Position numbers and translations under genes: made by a program. A stretch of 64,000 bases of DNA, taken from NCBI GenBank assembly GCA_047967505.1, contig CM106541.1; one strand, given 5' to 3'. The notes under the pieces are model-generated. The model was not told the origin of the DNA and searched no databases. It saw nothing but the letters and a program-made list of their open reading frames with translations. This document shows, in pieces, positions 23,585 to 32,796 of the stretch (positions are counted from its first letter, which is position 1; each line of letters begins with the position of its first letter). Origin of the DNA: Dipteris shenzhenensis (lineage: Eukaryota; Polypodiophyta; Polypodiopsida; Gleicheniales).

Positions 23585-25430
23585 GAAGGTGTGAAGATGT
23601 TTGGATGTTGGCTGTGTGAAGTTTTGCGTGAGTTCATGCTTGTTTTCTGGCATCGCTATAGGCAATAGCAACAACAATATGTTACAATAGGCACGTGCTT
23701 GTAATAGGGATATCTGATCCAAATGTTTGCGAGGAAATACAGAGCTCACACAAGTTACTCTCAGTCCCCTTGTCGCGTACACACATTGCTTGCCTGGCTT
23801 TTCATAGGAAGTTCTAAGTTATTACAAAGTTTACTAAGAAGAACTCTAGGTTGTTGAGATGCTAGCATGGCAACCTTTCTCTGGGTCATTCTTGCTTTGC
23901 GCTTGTTGCATAACATCAAAATATGGTAGCGTTGAAGAGTTGTAGGATAATGTGGTTACTACCATCCCTTTACGGTTTATTGGATACTTGATATCAGACG
24001 ACTCTGCTCATGATGTAATTTTTGTGGGCACCCTTCCCTTTACAAGGTTTTGTTCTTCATGCTTCCAGCTTGGCTTCGGTTGTTGTCTCTTCGCTTTCCT
24101 GACTCCTGACTCCTTGTCTGGTTGAGCTGCTCTCGGGGCCTGAGGATAATTTCCATCATGTTCAATTTGTGGTTTGCTTAAGGTGCTAAGAAGCCACTGA
24201 GCTGGAAGTGGGGATTGTCTAGCTCATGGGACCCTCTCCTCTCGAATGCCAAACCCATGAATGCCAAACTCTAAATCCCATTCAAGCCCTCCCTTTAGCC
24301 TGCCCTCATTTACCATGCCCTCCCTGTCAAACATCAGAGAATTTGAAATGTCTGACAAAGCAATATGTAACTGTTAAAAGAAGAACGTAAGAATAAAACC
24401 AACGATAATTTTGCTAGTATCTAGCCCATTAAAAGTCAGCAAAGGTTGATGATTTGTGACCCATGATACAAATGAGTGACAGAGAGCGAAAAGGGGCATA
24501 CATGAACAAGGAAGATCTATCGCATTTCGTAACAACCATTGACTCTCTGGAATATTTGAAGACAATACCATCATTGTAGTAAAATAACACTCAATTGTAT
24601 CATCATTAAAAAATGCAATGCAAGGAGACTTGTAATATTTTAAGCTCATGAAATGGATACCAAAAATTACGAACAATTGAAAATAAAGTAGATCGTATTT
24701 GATGGTCAAACCTTCTTGAGCTTCACCTTTGGATCTTGTCCAACTTCAGCTTCAGTGACACTAGGATGATCTTTGCATAGCCTAGCACAACTTTTACTTC
24801 TTTCTCCTGTGTGCTAGGCTGTGACCACCATTTGTACGCTTGAAATCCCTATGTACTGAAAGTGAATCACTGCAAGCATTAGGAGGCAAGCATGCTCTGG
24901 GAACTTATTTTTCCAAGGCTTTTGTCTATCTTAGCATTCTACAAGGGCTCAATGTCGACAAAATGCAAAAAGAGATCGATGAGCGAATCCAACAAGTGCT
25001 ATTCTAGTTCAATATGGGTACCAAGTAGATCTCTACAGTCCAGCAATGCATGGTAGGACAATTCCATCCATGCTTGGAAAAGGTTTGCAAAGAAGCATAG
25101 TTGGTATTTGTACATCGTGTGGTCTTTTCATCTAATAAGCTTGTTCATAAGGCATTGCATCTCGAAAAGGCAATTTTGGGAATGACTCAACTGGAGTTTA
25201 TAGCTTGCCTTCTACTGAGAGGATTTCTATTAATTGTCCCTTGGATTTGTGCAAGTCACCAAGGAGACTCTCTGTTCACTTTGTGTCTGGTTAGCAATCC
25301 AAAGTCAAAACTATAATTGAAATAAAGGTATGATAGCTTTTCTTTCTTTGCTCAATAACCCATCCGTTGGCAAATTTTTGATAAGTTGATAAGTTTTTTT
25401 TTTTTTGGGGGTTTTCTTCTTCAGATATGT
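23585..25430. other. No recognisable gene
   Basis: Mixed-composition DNA with a poly-T/G run near 25400. The 111-residue minus-strand frame at 24374-24709 is without recognisable domains. Confidence 0.45.
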
Positions 25431-26130
25431 TCGATGTAGTGTCATCTTTTCATATAATATGTCAATGTTGTAACTTTTTTAGTCTTGATATTACATGACT
25501 ATTAGATATTGACGTAGTGTCGTATTTGGCCTTTCAGCATAATACATCGATCATCTGATTTGTCATGTAATATTTGAGTCAGTTACTTTGTCCATGTATT
25601 TGCATGGTGTTATCTTTCTGCATTGGATCGTATTACTCGATTATATGTGCAGTTAGGTAAGTAAGTCTGCATTTCGACATTTGGTTGTAATATTTGACCT
25701 TTGATGTCATTACAAGGACTCCTTCTCATTGTTTTGAAACTAGCTCGACACTTGGTCATATCATTCCACTGTATGTGTCGTCTGTTAACCTTAGAAGAGT
25801 AATAGGATTCAACACTTTGTCATTTATTTGACTTTTTGTGTTGTTCCTTAGATATATAATTTATAAAATAAGTAGGCTTCAACACTAGGTTGTTTATTTT
25901 CAGTGTTATCGTAGCTTATTTCAAGATAGTCAAATGTTTAAACTTCGATACATGGTCATTTATTTGGCTTTCAGTGTCATTGTAGGTTGTTAGTGTTGTA
26001 TGATAGTTTTGGTTTTAACACTTGGTCATTTATTCAACTTTTGGTGTTATTGTACTTAACATTATTAAATGTAATTGTCCAAGCTTTGACACTTAGTCAT
26101 TTGATTCGATGTTTGTGTCATTGTAGCTTG
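25431..26130 (+). repeat. Degenerate tandem repeat, period about 70 bp, about 10 units
   Basis: A motif close to TTCAACACTTGGTCATTTAT, then a GTGT(T/C)ATTGTAG-like end, recurs near 25431, 25509, 25579, 25673, 25743, 25808, 25877, 25946, 26014 and 26084. Units are strongly diverged and vary between about 65 and 95 bp. It looks like an old minisatellite or satellite remnant, with no coding function visible. Confidence 0.72.
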
Positions 26131-26495
26131 CGTATGAAATGGTTGTTTGTGTTGTTTAGTTCTTCCTTCTTTCTAGAGGATTTCATCTCCCTTGATTCAT
26201 TACTTGCCTTGCTTCCATTTCACTCTTTGCTATTCCTCTTTTACTTGTACCCGCATCATTGTCCTCTTTGGAAACATTTTGTGTAGAATGTAGGGGACCA
26301 TTGCATAAATGCTAGTGAGAAAAACAATGATGAGGTTCTTCACTCATCGGATAGCATCAATCATCACTCTAAGCTATAAGAACAGATGTCCATTATTAGA
26401 AAGCATTTTGCATGATAGAGCCACCTCCAAATGCATGGAATGAATGCTCAATGTCTCCCCGATTCATGCTCATACATCCGAGGTAGGGGGAGCAT

Positions 26496-26690
26496 ATGAG
26501 TGGGAGAGAAAGAAGGTGTAAGAGCATGGGGGAAAGACGAGAGAGGAGGGAGGAGGAGGATGACGACGAGGACAAGGACGAGGAGGGAAAGAGGGAGGAC
26601 GAGGAGGACAAGGAGAGAGGGAGAAAGGGAGAGGATGGGTTGCAAGGTTGGAGGAGAGGGGAGGAGGAGTTGCAAGGTTAGGACATGCTT
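26496..26690 (+). repeat. Purine-rich low-complexity tract
   Basis: Dense GAG/GAC/AAG triplets yield Arg/Glu/Asp-rich frames in two registers and Ser/Pro/Leu-rich frames on the other strand. I treat this as simple sequence, not a gene. Confidence 0.75.
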
Positions 26691-26827
26691 TTGGACTTGG
26701 AGTGCAAGGAAGCATGGACACTTGAGACAATTTCTTGGAATACCAAAGTAGAGCTCAACACAATGCCCCAAAGAGTGTGGGCTTCATTCCATTATGGGGT
26801 ATTTATACAAGTTGGAGAGCTTCTCTC

Positions 26828-27203
26828 TCTGCATGTAGGAATTGTAACACATTATCTCTCTACATGTAGAACTTGCAAGTAGAAGTCATATGTAGAACTT
26901 GCATGTACAACTCACATGTACAACACACATGTAGGAGTTGCATGTAGGAGTTGTATGTAGAAGTTGTATGTAGAACTTGCATGTAGAACTCACATGTACA
27001 ATTCATATGTAGAACTTGCATATAGAACTCGCATGTACAAGTCATATGTAGAACTTGCATGTGGAACTCGCATGTACAAGTCGTATGTAGAACTTGCATG
27101 TACAACTCACATGTACAACTCGCATGTAGAACTTACATGTAGAACTCGCATGTACAATTCACATGTAGGAGTCGTATGTAGAACTTACATGTAGAACATG
27201 CAA
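26828..27203 (+). repeat. 15-bp minisatellite, about 25 copies
   Basis: Variants of a 15-bp unit (AACTTGCATGTAGAA) are repeated head to tail for about 375 bp. Because 15 is divisible by three, both strands stay open and give repetitive peptides of the MYVELACRT type. Within each unit the CATGTA core is strongly kept while flanking bases alternate. It directly abuts the truncated Gypsy-1 end. Confidence 0.93.
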
Positions 27204-27289
27204 GTTGGATTTCTAAGAGGGATTATTTCTAGCCTTATGCAAGTACAAGCAGAGCTTTGCCACTTTCCTACACATATTCTATTCTACCT

Positions 27290-28834
27290 AGCATAATGAC
27301 AATCGGTGAAACCCAATCAGTGTGCTCTATATCGTAGATGAATCCAGCATCTAGGAGTTTTTCCAACTCGTCATAAACCATTTTAGGATTTGTGCGATAA
27401 GGTCCACATACCTTAGGGTGAGCACCTTCCCTTATAGGTATTGTGTGTACTGCCACTTCTAGTAAAATTCCTTTCATCTCTTTGTATGACCATGCGAGGC
27501 AGTCACAGTATTTCATTAAGAGTGCTTTGAGTTTGGTTTCATCTTCTTGTTGAAGCTGTTTCCCAATGAAAACCAGTTTTTCTTCCTCCCCTTCAAGGGC
27601 GAGGTTTATTGTGCATTTTTTTTTCGGTCCCTCATAGATTGGAGTTTCTCCAATGCTATCAGTTTCTTGAACTTCAGATTCTCTTAGTGGTCTTGGCATT
27701 GCTATTGGTGCACTAACACTTGTGTAATTCTTGAAGTATTCCAGATGGCACTTCTTGAAGATGCCTCTGATGGTGTTGAACTAGCCTGACATGTGCCATG
27801 TGTACTGGGTGACATCATTTCATTGGCCAATTTGTTAGGCTCTTTTTGAATTTCTTTTTCTGAAGTCTCTTGATTGAGCTTCATCCCTACATGTGGCTTA
27901 TATTTCTGAAACTTCTTACGTTGGGAACTGTAGGGTAACTTTTCCACTGGTAAGGTGTTTCCAAGCAAGGGTTCATTTGCTATGAATACTCCTTCCAGTC
28001 CCTCAAAGGACCATTCAAGAGGCTGTGGTTCTGATTTTGAGGGAACCTACTTTGCAAGGTACAATTTGACGATCCTTGTTTGGACTCGTTCGAATTCATT
28101 GAAGTGCTCGGCGGCCTTGGCTTTTCTGTGATTTCCTCCTTCAGCTTTCTTGCAGGATCTTCTATTGTTATTTAACTGTGGAGGTTCAACTTTTGGGAGC
28201 TCACCATTAGGGCATGCAGAATGGCTAAGTCATTATCAGAGATTTGATCTTCAATTTCAGCATTCTCAGCCTCTGTTTCAAGGTCCTAAGGAAAATCTGA
28301 GTCATCATTGGTATGGGTACATTCTTCAGGTTCATTATCCCACTTGAGGTAAACCATAAAGAATGGCATCTCTAGATCAATTGGTTCTTCATGTGGGAGT
28401 GGAGGATCTACCTATAGTGCCTTAGCATCTATCAGTGAGAAGATGGGGTCTAATGAATGGTAGTTGTCGATGGTTGCCAATGTTTGTATCTAATTACTGA
28501 CATTGCTTTGTGAGTCACCCGCGATGACATGCTGTTGTAGGGGTGCTAATTTTCTTGAGATGGTCATGGAAGATGTGTCATCCAATGCTCTAGGCACAAT
28601 TAGTTTTATAGCTCCTATTCCTACATTCACCCTAACTGCAGTGTTCTGGATTGTCAGTCTATCAGTTCCCTAGTCATGGAGGACTGATGCTTCCCGTAAC
28701 CAAGGACATCCTAGTAAGATTTGATAGGATTTTTTGGGGAGATCCAAGCTTGTGAATTGAAGGGAAAAGTAGAGTCCTGCAATCTTTGTAGACATGCCAT
28801 TCACTACTCCCAAGGGTTTAGCCTAGGAATCATC
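27290..28834 (-). mobile_element. Gypsy-1, 3'-truncated part (protease end to start of RT)
   Basis: This is the downstream half of a minus-strand Gypsy element interrupted at 28834/32792 by Copia-3. It continues the protease domain, runs through a variable linker, and ends in the first part of the reverse transcriptase (WVSPIVIML). There the sequence stops matching a retroelement at about 27290. The rest of RT, RNase H, integrase and the 3' LTR are missing, and DNA leading to the 15-bp minisatellite follows. Confidence 0.85.
27298..28829 (-). pseudogene. Gypsy-1 pol pseudogene: protease C-terminus, linker, RT N-terminus
   Basis: Read from 28829 downward, the protease tail (KIAGLYFSLQFTSL, then QILLGCPWLREASVLHD) continues the domain begun on the other side of Copia-3. 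A weakly conserved linker with several stops follows (28650-27970, then 27968-27702). From about 27560 the frame 27699-27298 resembles the start of Gypsy RT: CDCLAWSYKEMKGI, then AHPKVCGPYRTNPKM and ELEKLLDAGFIYDI. The catalytic RT motifs are beyond the break and absent. The clade cannot be resolved, although the order is standard Ty3/Gypsy. Confidence 0.8.
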
Positions 28835-29007
28835 TGAGAGTGCTCTCAACGGAAGCAAGAATGGAAGAAGGAGAGAGAGAGAGACAGAGAGCCACACAAG
28901 TTTTGGTGGGTGCAGAACCACCCTAATCTTCTTTTTCATTCATTTATATATGTGTTTGAGTATTGTACATAATCGGGGTTAAGGCACAGTGACCTTTAAC
29001 CCCCACA
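28835..29007 (-). repeat. 3' LTR of Copia-3 (173 bp)
   Basis: It starts TGAGAGTGCTCTC and ends CCCCCACA on the plus strand (TG...CA on either strand). It matches 32619-32791 at all but one position. Confidence 0.96.
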
Positions 29008-29022
29008 ACCTCCCACTTAAAG
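29008..29022 (-). other. Polypurine tract of Copia-3
   Basis: On the minus strand the purine-rich TTTAAGTGGGAGGT directly precedes the TGTGGGGG start of the 3' LTR. Confidence 0.7.
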
Positions 29023-29060
29023 GACAATGTGCCTTTAAGGGAGAATAACAAGTGAGCATA

Positions 29061-31565
29061 CTATCCAATGCCCATCAATACACGACAATACTCAAACCGC
29101 TGACTAGGTAGACTCTTCGTCAGCATATCTGCAGGGTTATCATCTGTATGAACCTTGACAAGCTCTATGCGCTTGTCCTCAAGTACCTCCCTGATGAAAT
29201 GGTACCTGACCTCAATGTGTTTGGTCTTTGCATGAAAGACCGGATTCCGTGCTAGCTGAATAGCACTCATGGAATCACTATGCAATGTCGGTACACCTGT
29301 ATGAATCCCCAAATCTCCCACTAGCCGATCAAGCCATATAGCCTCCTTGCAACCCTCTGTGGCTGCAACATACTCAGCCTCTGTGGTAGACAAAGCAACG
29401 CACTTCTGTGCGCGAGACATCCACGACACTGCACCACCTGCAAAGGTGAACACATAACCAGAAGTGGATCTCCTACTATCCACATGCCCTGCATAGTCTG
29501 AATCTGTGTACCCAAGTACACGCATGTCTCCTTTACCAAAGCAAATGCACATCTCCTTAGTACCCTTCATGTACCTCATGATGCACTTAACTGCCTCCCA
29601 ATGCCTCTTTCCTGGATTAGCCATATATCGGCTAACAACTCCCACTGCAAATGCAATGTCTGGTCTAGTAGCTATCATAGCATACATAAGACTCCCAACT
29701 ACTGATGCATAAGGAACCTTGGCCATCATGGCCCTTTCCTCATCTGATTTGGGACTATCTGTATGACTCAGTTTCACATATGGAGGCAATGGAGTACTCA
29801 CTGCCTTCCCCCCCTCCATATTGAAACGCTGTAATACTTTTGTAACATACTCTTTTTGTGAAAGCCAAAGGAGTTTCCTACTCCGATCACGCGTGATGCG
29901 CATACCAAGAATATGACCTGCAAGTCCCAAATCCTTCATATCAAAGGCCTCATGCAACTTGGCCTTTAATGCATCTAGCTCATAAGTATTCTTGCTAGCC
30001 AATAGCATATCATCCACATATAGTGCCAGGATTATCAGGCTACTATCCTTAGCCCTTTTAGTGTAGAGGCAGTGATCAATTTCACTCCTTCTAAAACCCT
30101 GGGACCGAATGAAAGCATCAAACTTCTGATACCATTCTCTAGGCGCTTGCTTAAGACCATAGAGACTCTTCTTCAGTTTGCAAACTAAATGCTCTTTGCC
30201 CTTTTCTTCAAAGCCTTCCGGCTGCACCATGTAAATTTCCTCATGCAAATCCCCATGCAAGAAAGCTGTCTTGACATCCATTTGCATAAGCTCCATATCC
30301 TCTGATGCCACTAGTCCAAGCATGCATCTAAGTGTGGTCATCTTCACAACCGGAGAGAATATCTCATCAAAGTCCACACCCTTCTCTTGCTTGAACCCTT
30401 TAGCAACCAAATGGGCCTTGTACCTAGGCACATCATCACCTGTGACCTTCATTTTGTAGACCCATTTACATGGCAATGCTTTCTTTCCATGTGGCAAAGA
30501 AACCAAGTCCCAAGTCTTATTCTTCATAAGTGAACTCATCTCTGATTGCATAGCATACTCCCACTTGCGTTGATCCTCACGCATCATAGCCTCTCTATAG
30601 CAAGAAGGCTCCCTGCAATCAGTAAGCATCACATAGTCTACCCCTGGAACAAACCTATCAGGCGGTCTAGACACTCTAGATGATCTTCTCAAGGGCATTT
30701 CAGCTTGCTGTCCCACTTGCATATCAGCCACATTTGGCTCATCATTTCCACCAATAGATGATCCATCATTTACCCTTGATTGTATACCTGTGGGAGTACT
30801 TGGTTGTACCATTTCTTGCACATTTGGTGCATGGACAGCTTGCTGTCTATCAACATATGCAGGTGGATTCACATCCTGGAAAGTGATTCTCCTCATTTCC
30901 ACATCCCTCATGGGTGCCTTATGCATCTTCTTCTCATTGAAGACCACATCATGGCTACGTATGATCTTCTTTGCTTCTGGATCCCAGAGACGATAGCCCA
31001 TCTCTCCACTTTCACCATAACCTAGAAAGATGCATTTCCTAGACTTAGGATCTAGCTTCTTTCGAAGCTCTTTTGGCACATGTGCATATGCCTCACACCC
31101 AAATATACGCAAATGAGAGTAAGAGGGCTTCTTGCCACTCCATGCCTCTTCAGGAATACCACCATCCAAACTCTTACTAGGTGATCTATTGATCACATGC
31201 ACTGCAGTCTTCATTGCCTCAGCCCAAAGACCACCAGAAAGACTTGCATTGGAAAGCATGCATTGCAACCTTTCTTGAATGGTACGATTCATCTTTTCTG
31301 CAACTGGATTTTGCTCTGGAGTACGAGGGGATGTGAGCTCCCTCTTAATCCCACGTGTATCACAGAAATGCTGAAAGTCATGAGAGAGATACTCTCCACC
31401 ATTGTCAGTCCGTAGGCATTTAAGCGTTCTAGCTGACTGATTCTCAACCAAGGCCAGCCATTTCTGAAATACCTGGAACACATCACTCTTCCGAGCTATA
31501 GCATAAGCGAATGAGCGCACACTGCTCAAACTGCAACCAGAGTGATCTGCATAAGGTATGCTCAA
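29061..31565 (-). CDS. Copia-3 pol remnant: partial integrase, reverse transcriptase, RNase H (834 aa, open)
   Basis: The frame is uninterrupted for about 830 codons, unlike the other retroelement genes here. It begins inside the integrase core: the first catalytic Asp is lost, but the second Asp (31406) and the Glu 35 residues later are kept. RT has YVDD at 30009-30020 and is followed by RNase H with DSDYAG and ALSTTEAEY blocks. No ATG lies at the start. The frame opens after a TAG preceded by TTTTCAG, a possible splice acceptor, so how translation begins is unclear. RT and RNase H look intact. Gag, protease and the integrase N-terminus would have to come from another element. Confidence 0.9.
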   Translation of the reverse strand: MSIPYADHSGCSLSSVRSFAYAIARKSDVFQVFQKWLALVENQSARTLKCLRTDNGGEYLSHDFQHFCDTRGIKRELTSPRTPEQNPVAEKMNRTIQERLQCMLSNASLSGGLWAEAMKTAVHVINRSPSKSLDGGIPEEAWSGKKPSYSHLRIFGCEAYAHVPKELRKKLDPKSRKCIFLGYGESGEMGYRLWDPEAKKIIRSHDVVFNEKKMHKAPMRDVEMRRITFQDVNPPAYVDRQQAVHAPNVQEMVQPSTPTGIQSRVNDGSSIGGNDEPNVADMQVGQQAEMPLRRSSRVSRPPDRFVPGVDYVMLTDCREPSCYREAMMREDQRKWEYAMQSEMSSLMKNKTWDLVSLPHGKKALPCKWVYKMKVTGDDVPRYKAHLVAKGFKQEKGVDFDEIFSPVVKMTTLRCMLGLVASEDMELMQMDVKTAFLHGDLHEEIYMVQPEGFEEKGKEHLVCKLKKSLYGLKQAPREWYQKFDAFIRSQGFRRSEIDHCLYTKRAKDSSLIILALYVDDMLLASKNTYELDALKAKLHEAFDMKDLGLAGHILGMRITRDRSRKLLWLSQKEYVTKVLQRFNMEGGKAVSTPLPPYVKLSHTDSPKSDEERAMMAKVPYASVVGSLMYAMIATRPDIAFAVGVVSRYMANPGKRHWEAVKCIMRYMKGTKEMCICFGKGDMRVLGYTDSDYAGHVDSRRSTSGYVFTFAGGAVSWMSRAQKCVALSTTEAEYVAATEGCKEAIWLDRLVGDLGIHTGVPTLHSDSMSAIQLARNPVFHAKTKHIEVRYHFIREVLEDKRIELVKVHTDDNPADMLTKSLPSQRFEYCRVLMGIG

Positions 31566-32604
31566 GAAATCATAGTCCCACGGTAATGAGCGCTACTGAA
31601 AATAGAACCTGAGATGCTTCAAAACATGGGTGCCATTGCATAATCGGACTCAGCAAGAAAATCTGCTAATATCTCTCTTCAGCCAGAACTCCAAAATCCC
31701 AACCGATGAGTGAGAAATGGGAGTCAACACTTATCCACTGCCATGTGGCATAAATCTAAGGTTTCAAAACCTTAGTATGAAAAATGCATAACAGAGAGAC
31801 GAAATCGAATACACAGAGATTTATAACTCTGAAAACGATGAGTGAGAAATGGGAGTCAACACTTATCCACTGCCATGTGGCATAAATCTAAGGTTTCAAA
31901 ACCTTAGTATGAAAAATGCATAACAGAGAGACGAAATCGAATACACAGAGATTTATAACTCTGAAAATCCTCTACCGAATCGTGCAAGAACTGACAGGTA
32001 GGGGTTTTTGGGCGTCCGGAACGCAATGGGACAAACGGTTTTGGAAACCGTGGTCTCAATCACTGGGTCCAACACACGGACTAAAAAACGTTTTTGGAAA
32101 CAGAGCTATCTGTAAACTCCACCGGAGTGCAAATGATGAGCAACATAGAAGTTTTAGGACCTCCTGAGTCCACTGGAACTGACAGATCTACAAATGGTTG
32201 CTCCAAACTTGAGTTCCAACACCCGGGCAAAAAACGCAGAAACTGACACAGTGAGTCAGAAATCCAATGAAATGATCCCGGATTCAAGAATAAAGGTGTT
32301 TCCAGGCTCCTGAAGTAATGTGGACACCAAAAGCAAGCAATAGTTGCCTCTACAAGTCAATACGGAGTCTCTGTCATCGAACGGAACAGGGAAAAGCTCA
32401 AAAAACGACTCTCTTTGAAAGCTCTTAACAGGCTCTCAAAACCACTTCGCAAAGCCAAAGTGACTTTTCCAAAGGTTCCTCCAAGGTCTCTGCACACTTG
32501 GATGCAAGTAAAGTTACCCACAAAGCTTCCCACAGAGCTTCTCCTTCCTCCCACAGAGCTGCTGAGCTTCCAAGCATTCACGCACGCTCAGCTAGATCAC
32601 CCGA
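31566..32604 (-). other. Leader of Copia-3 replacing gag and protease
   Basis: About 1 kb between the primer site and the open frame has no gag, CCHC or protease motif. It contains a perfect 132-bp tandem duplication and several related 'cccaacac' phrases. Short frames in it, such as 32357-32581, are not recognised. Confidence 0.7.
31704..31967 (+). repeat. Perfect 132-bp tandem duplication
   Basis: Positions 31704-31835 and 31836-31967 appear identical throughout. Perfect identity points to a very recent event within the Copia-3 leader, or to an assembly artefact. Confidence 0.95.
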
Positions 32605-32616
32605 GCTCTGATACCA
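32605..32616 (-). other. Primer binding site of Copia-3 (tRNA-Met type)
   Basis: The minus strand reads TGGTATCAGAGC two bases after the LTR end. Same primer class as Copia-1 and Copia-2. Confidence 0.88.
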
Positions 32617-32618
32617 GT

Positions 32619-32791
32619 TGAGAGTGCTCTCAACGGAAGCAAGAATGGAAGAAGGAGAGAGAGAGAGACAGAGAGCCACACAAGTTTTGGTGGGTGCAGA
32701 ACCACCCTAATCTTCTTTTTCATTCATTTATATATGTGTTTGAGTATTGTACATAACCGGGGTTAAGGCACAGTGACCTTTAACCCCCACA
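32619..32791 (-). repeat. 5' LTR of Copia-3 (173 bp)
   Basis: It matches 28835-29007 except at one base. It is followed on the right by the second TCATC and by the interrupted Gypsy-1 protease. Confidence 0.96.
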
Positions 32792-32796
32792 TCATC

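Larger units (their letters stand above)
28830..32796 (-). mobile_element. Copia-3: young short-LTR Copia element nested in Gypsy-1
   Basis: The element occupies 28835-32791 (3,957 bp) and is flanked by TCATC (28830-28834 and 32792-32796). Its two 173-bp LTRs differ at one position (T/C in 'cataaNcgggg'). On the minus strand the order is 5' LTR 32791-32619, Met-tRNA primer site, a leader of about 1 kb, an open frame starting inside the integrase core, RT, RNase H, polypurine tract and 3' LTR 29007-28835. Gag, protease and the first part of integrase are missing, so it is non-autonomous in spite of being recent. It split the Gypsy-1 protease, giving a clear insertion order. Confidence 0.96.

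Noticed and set aside
26828-27203. CRISPR-like array (also considered for 58459-58722)
   Set aside because: Repeats are directly adjacent without unique spacers, and the genome is eukaryotic.
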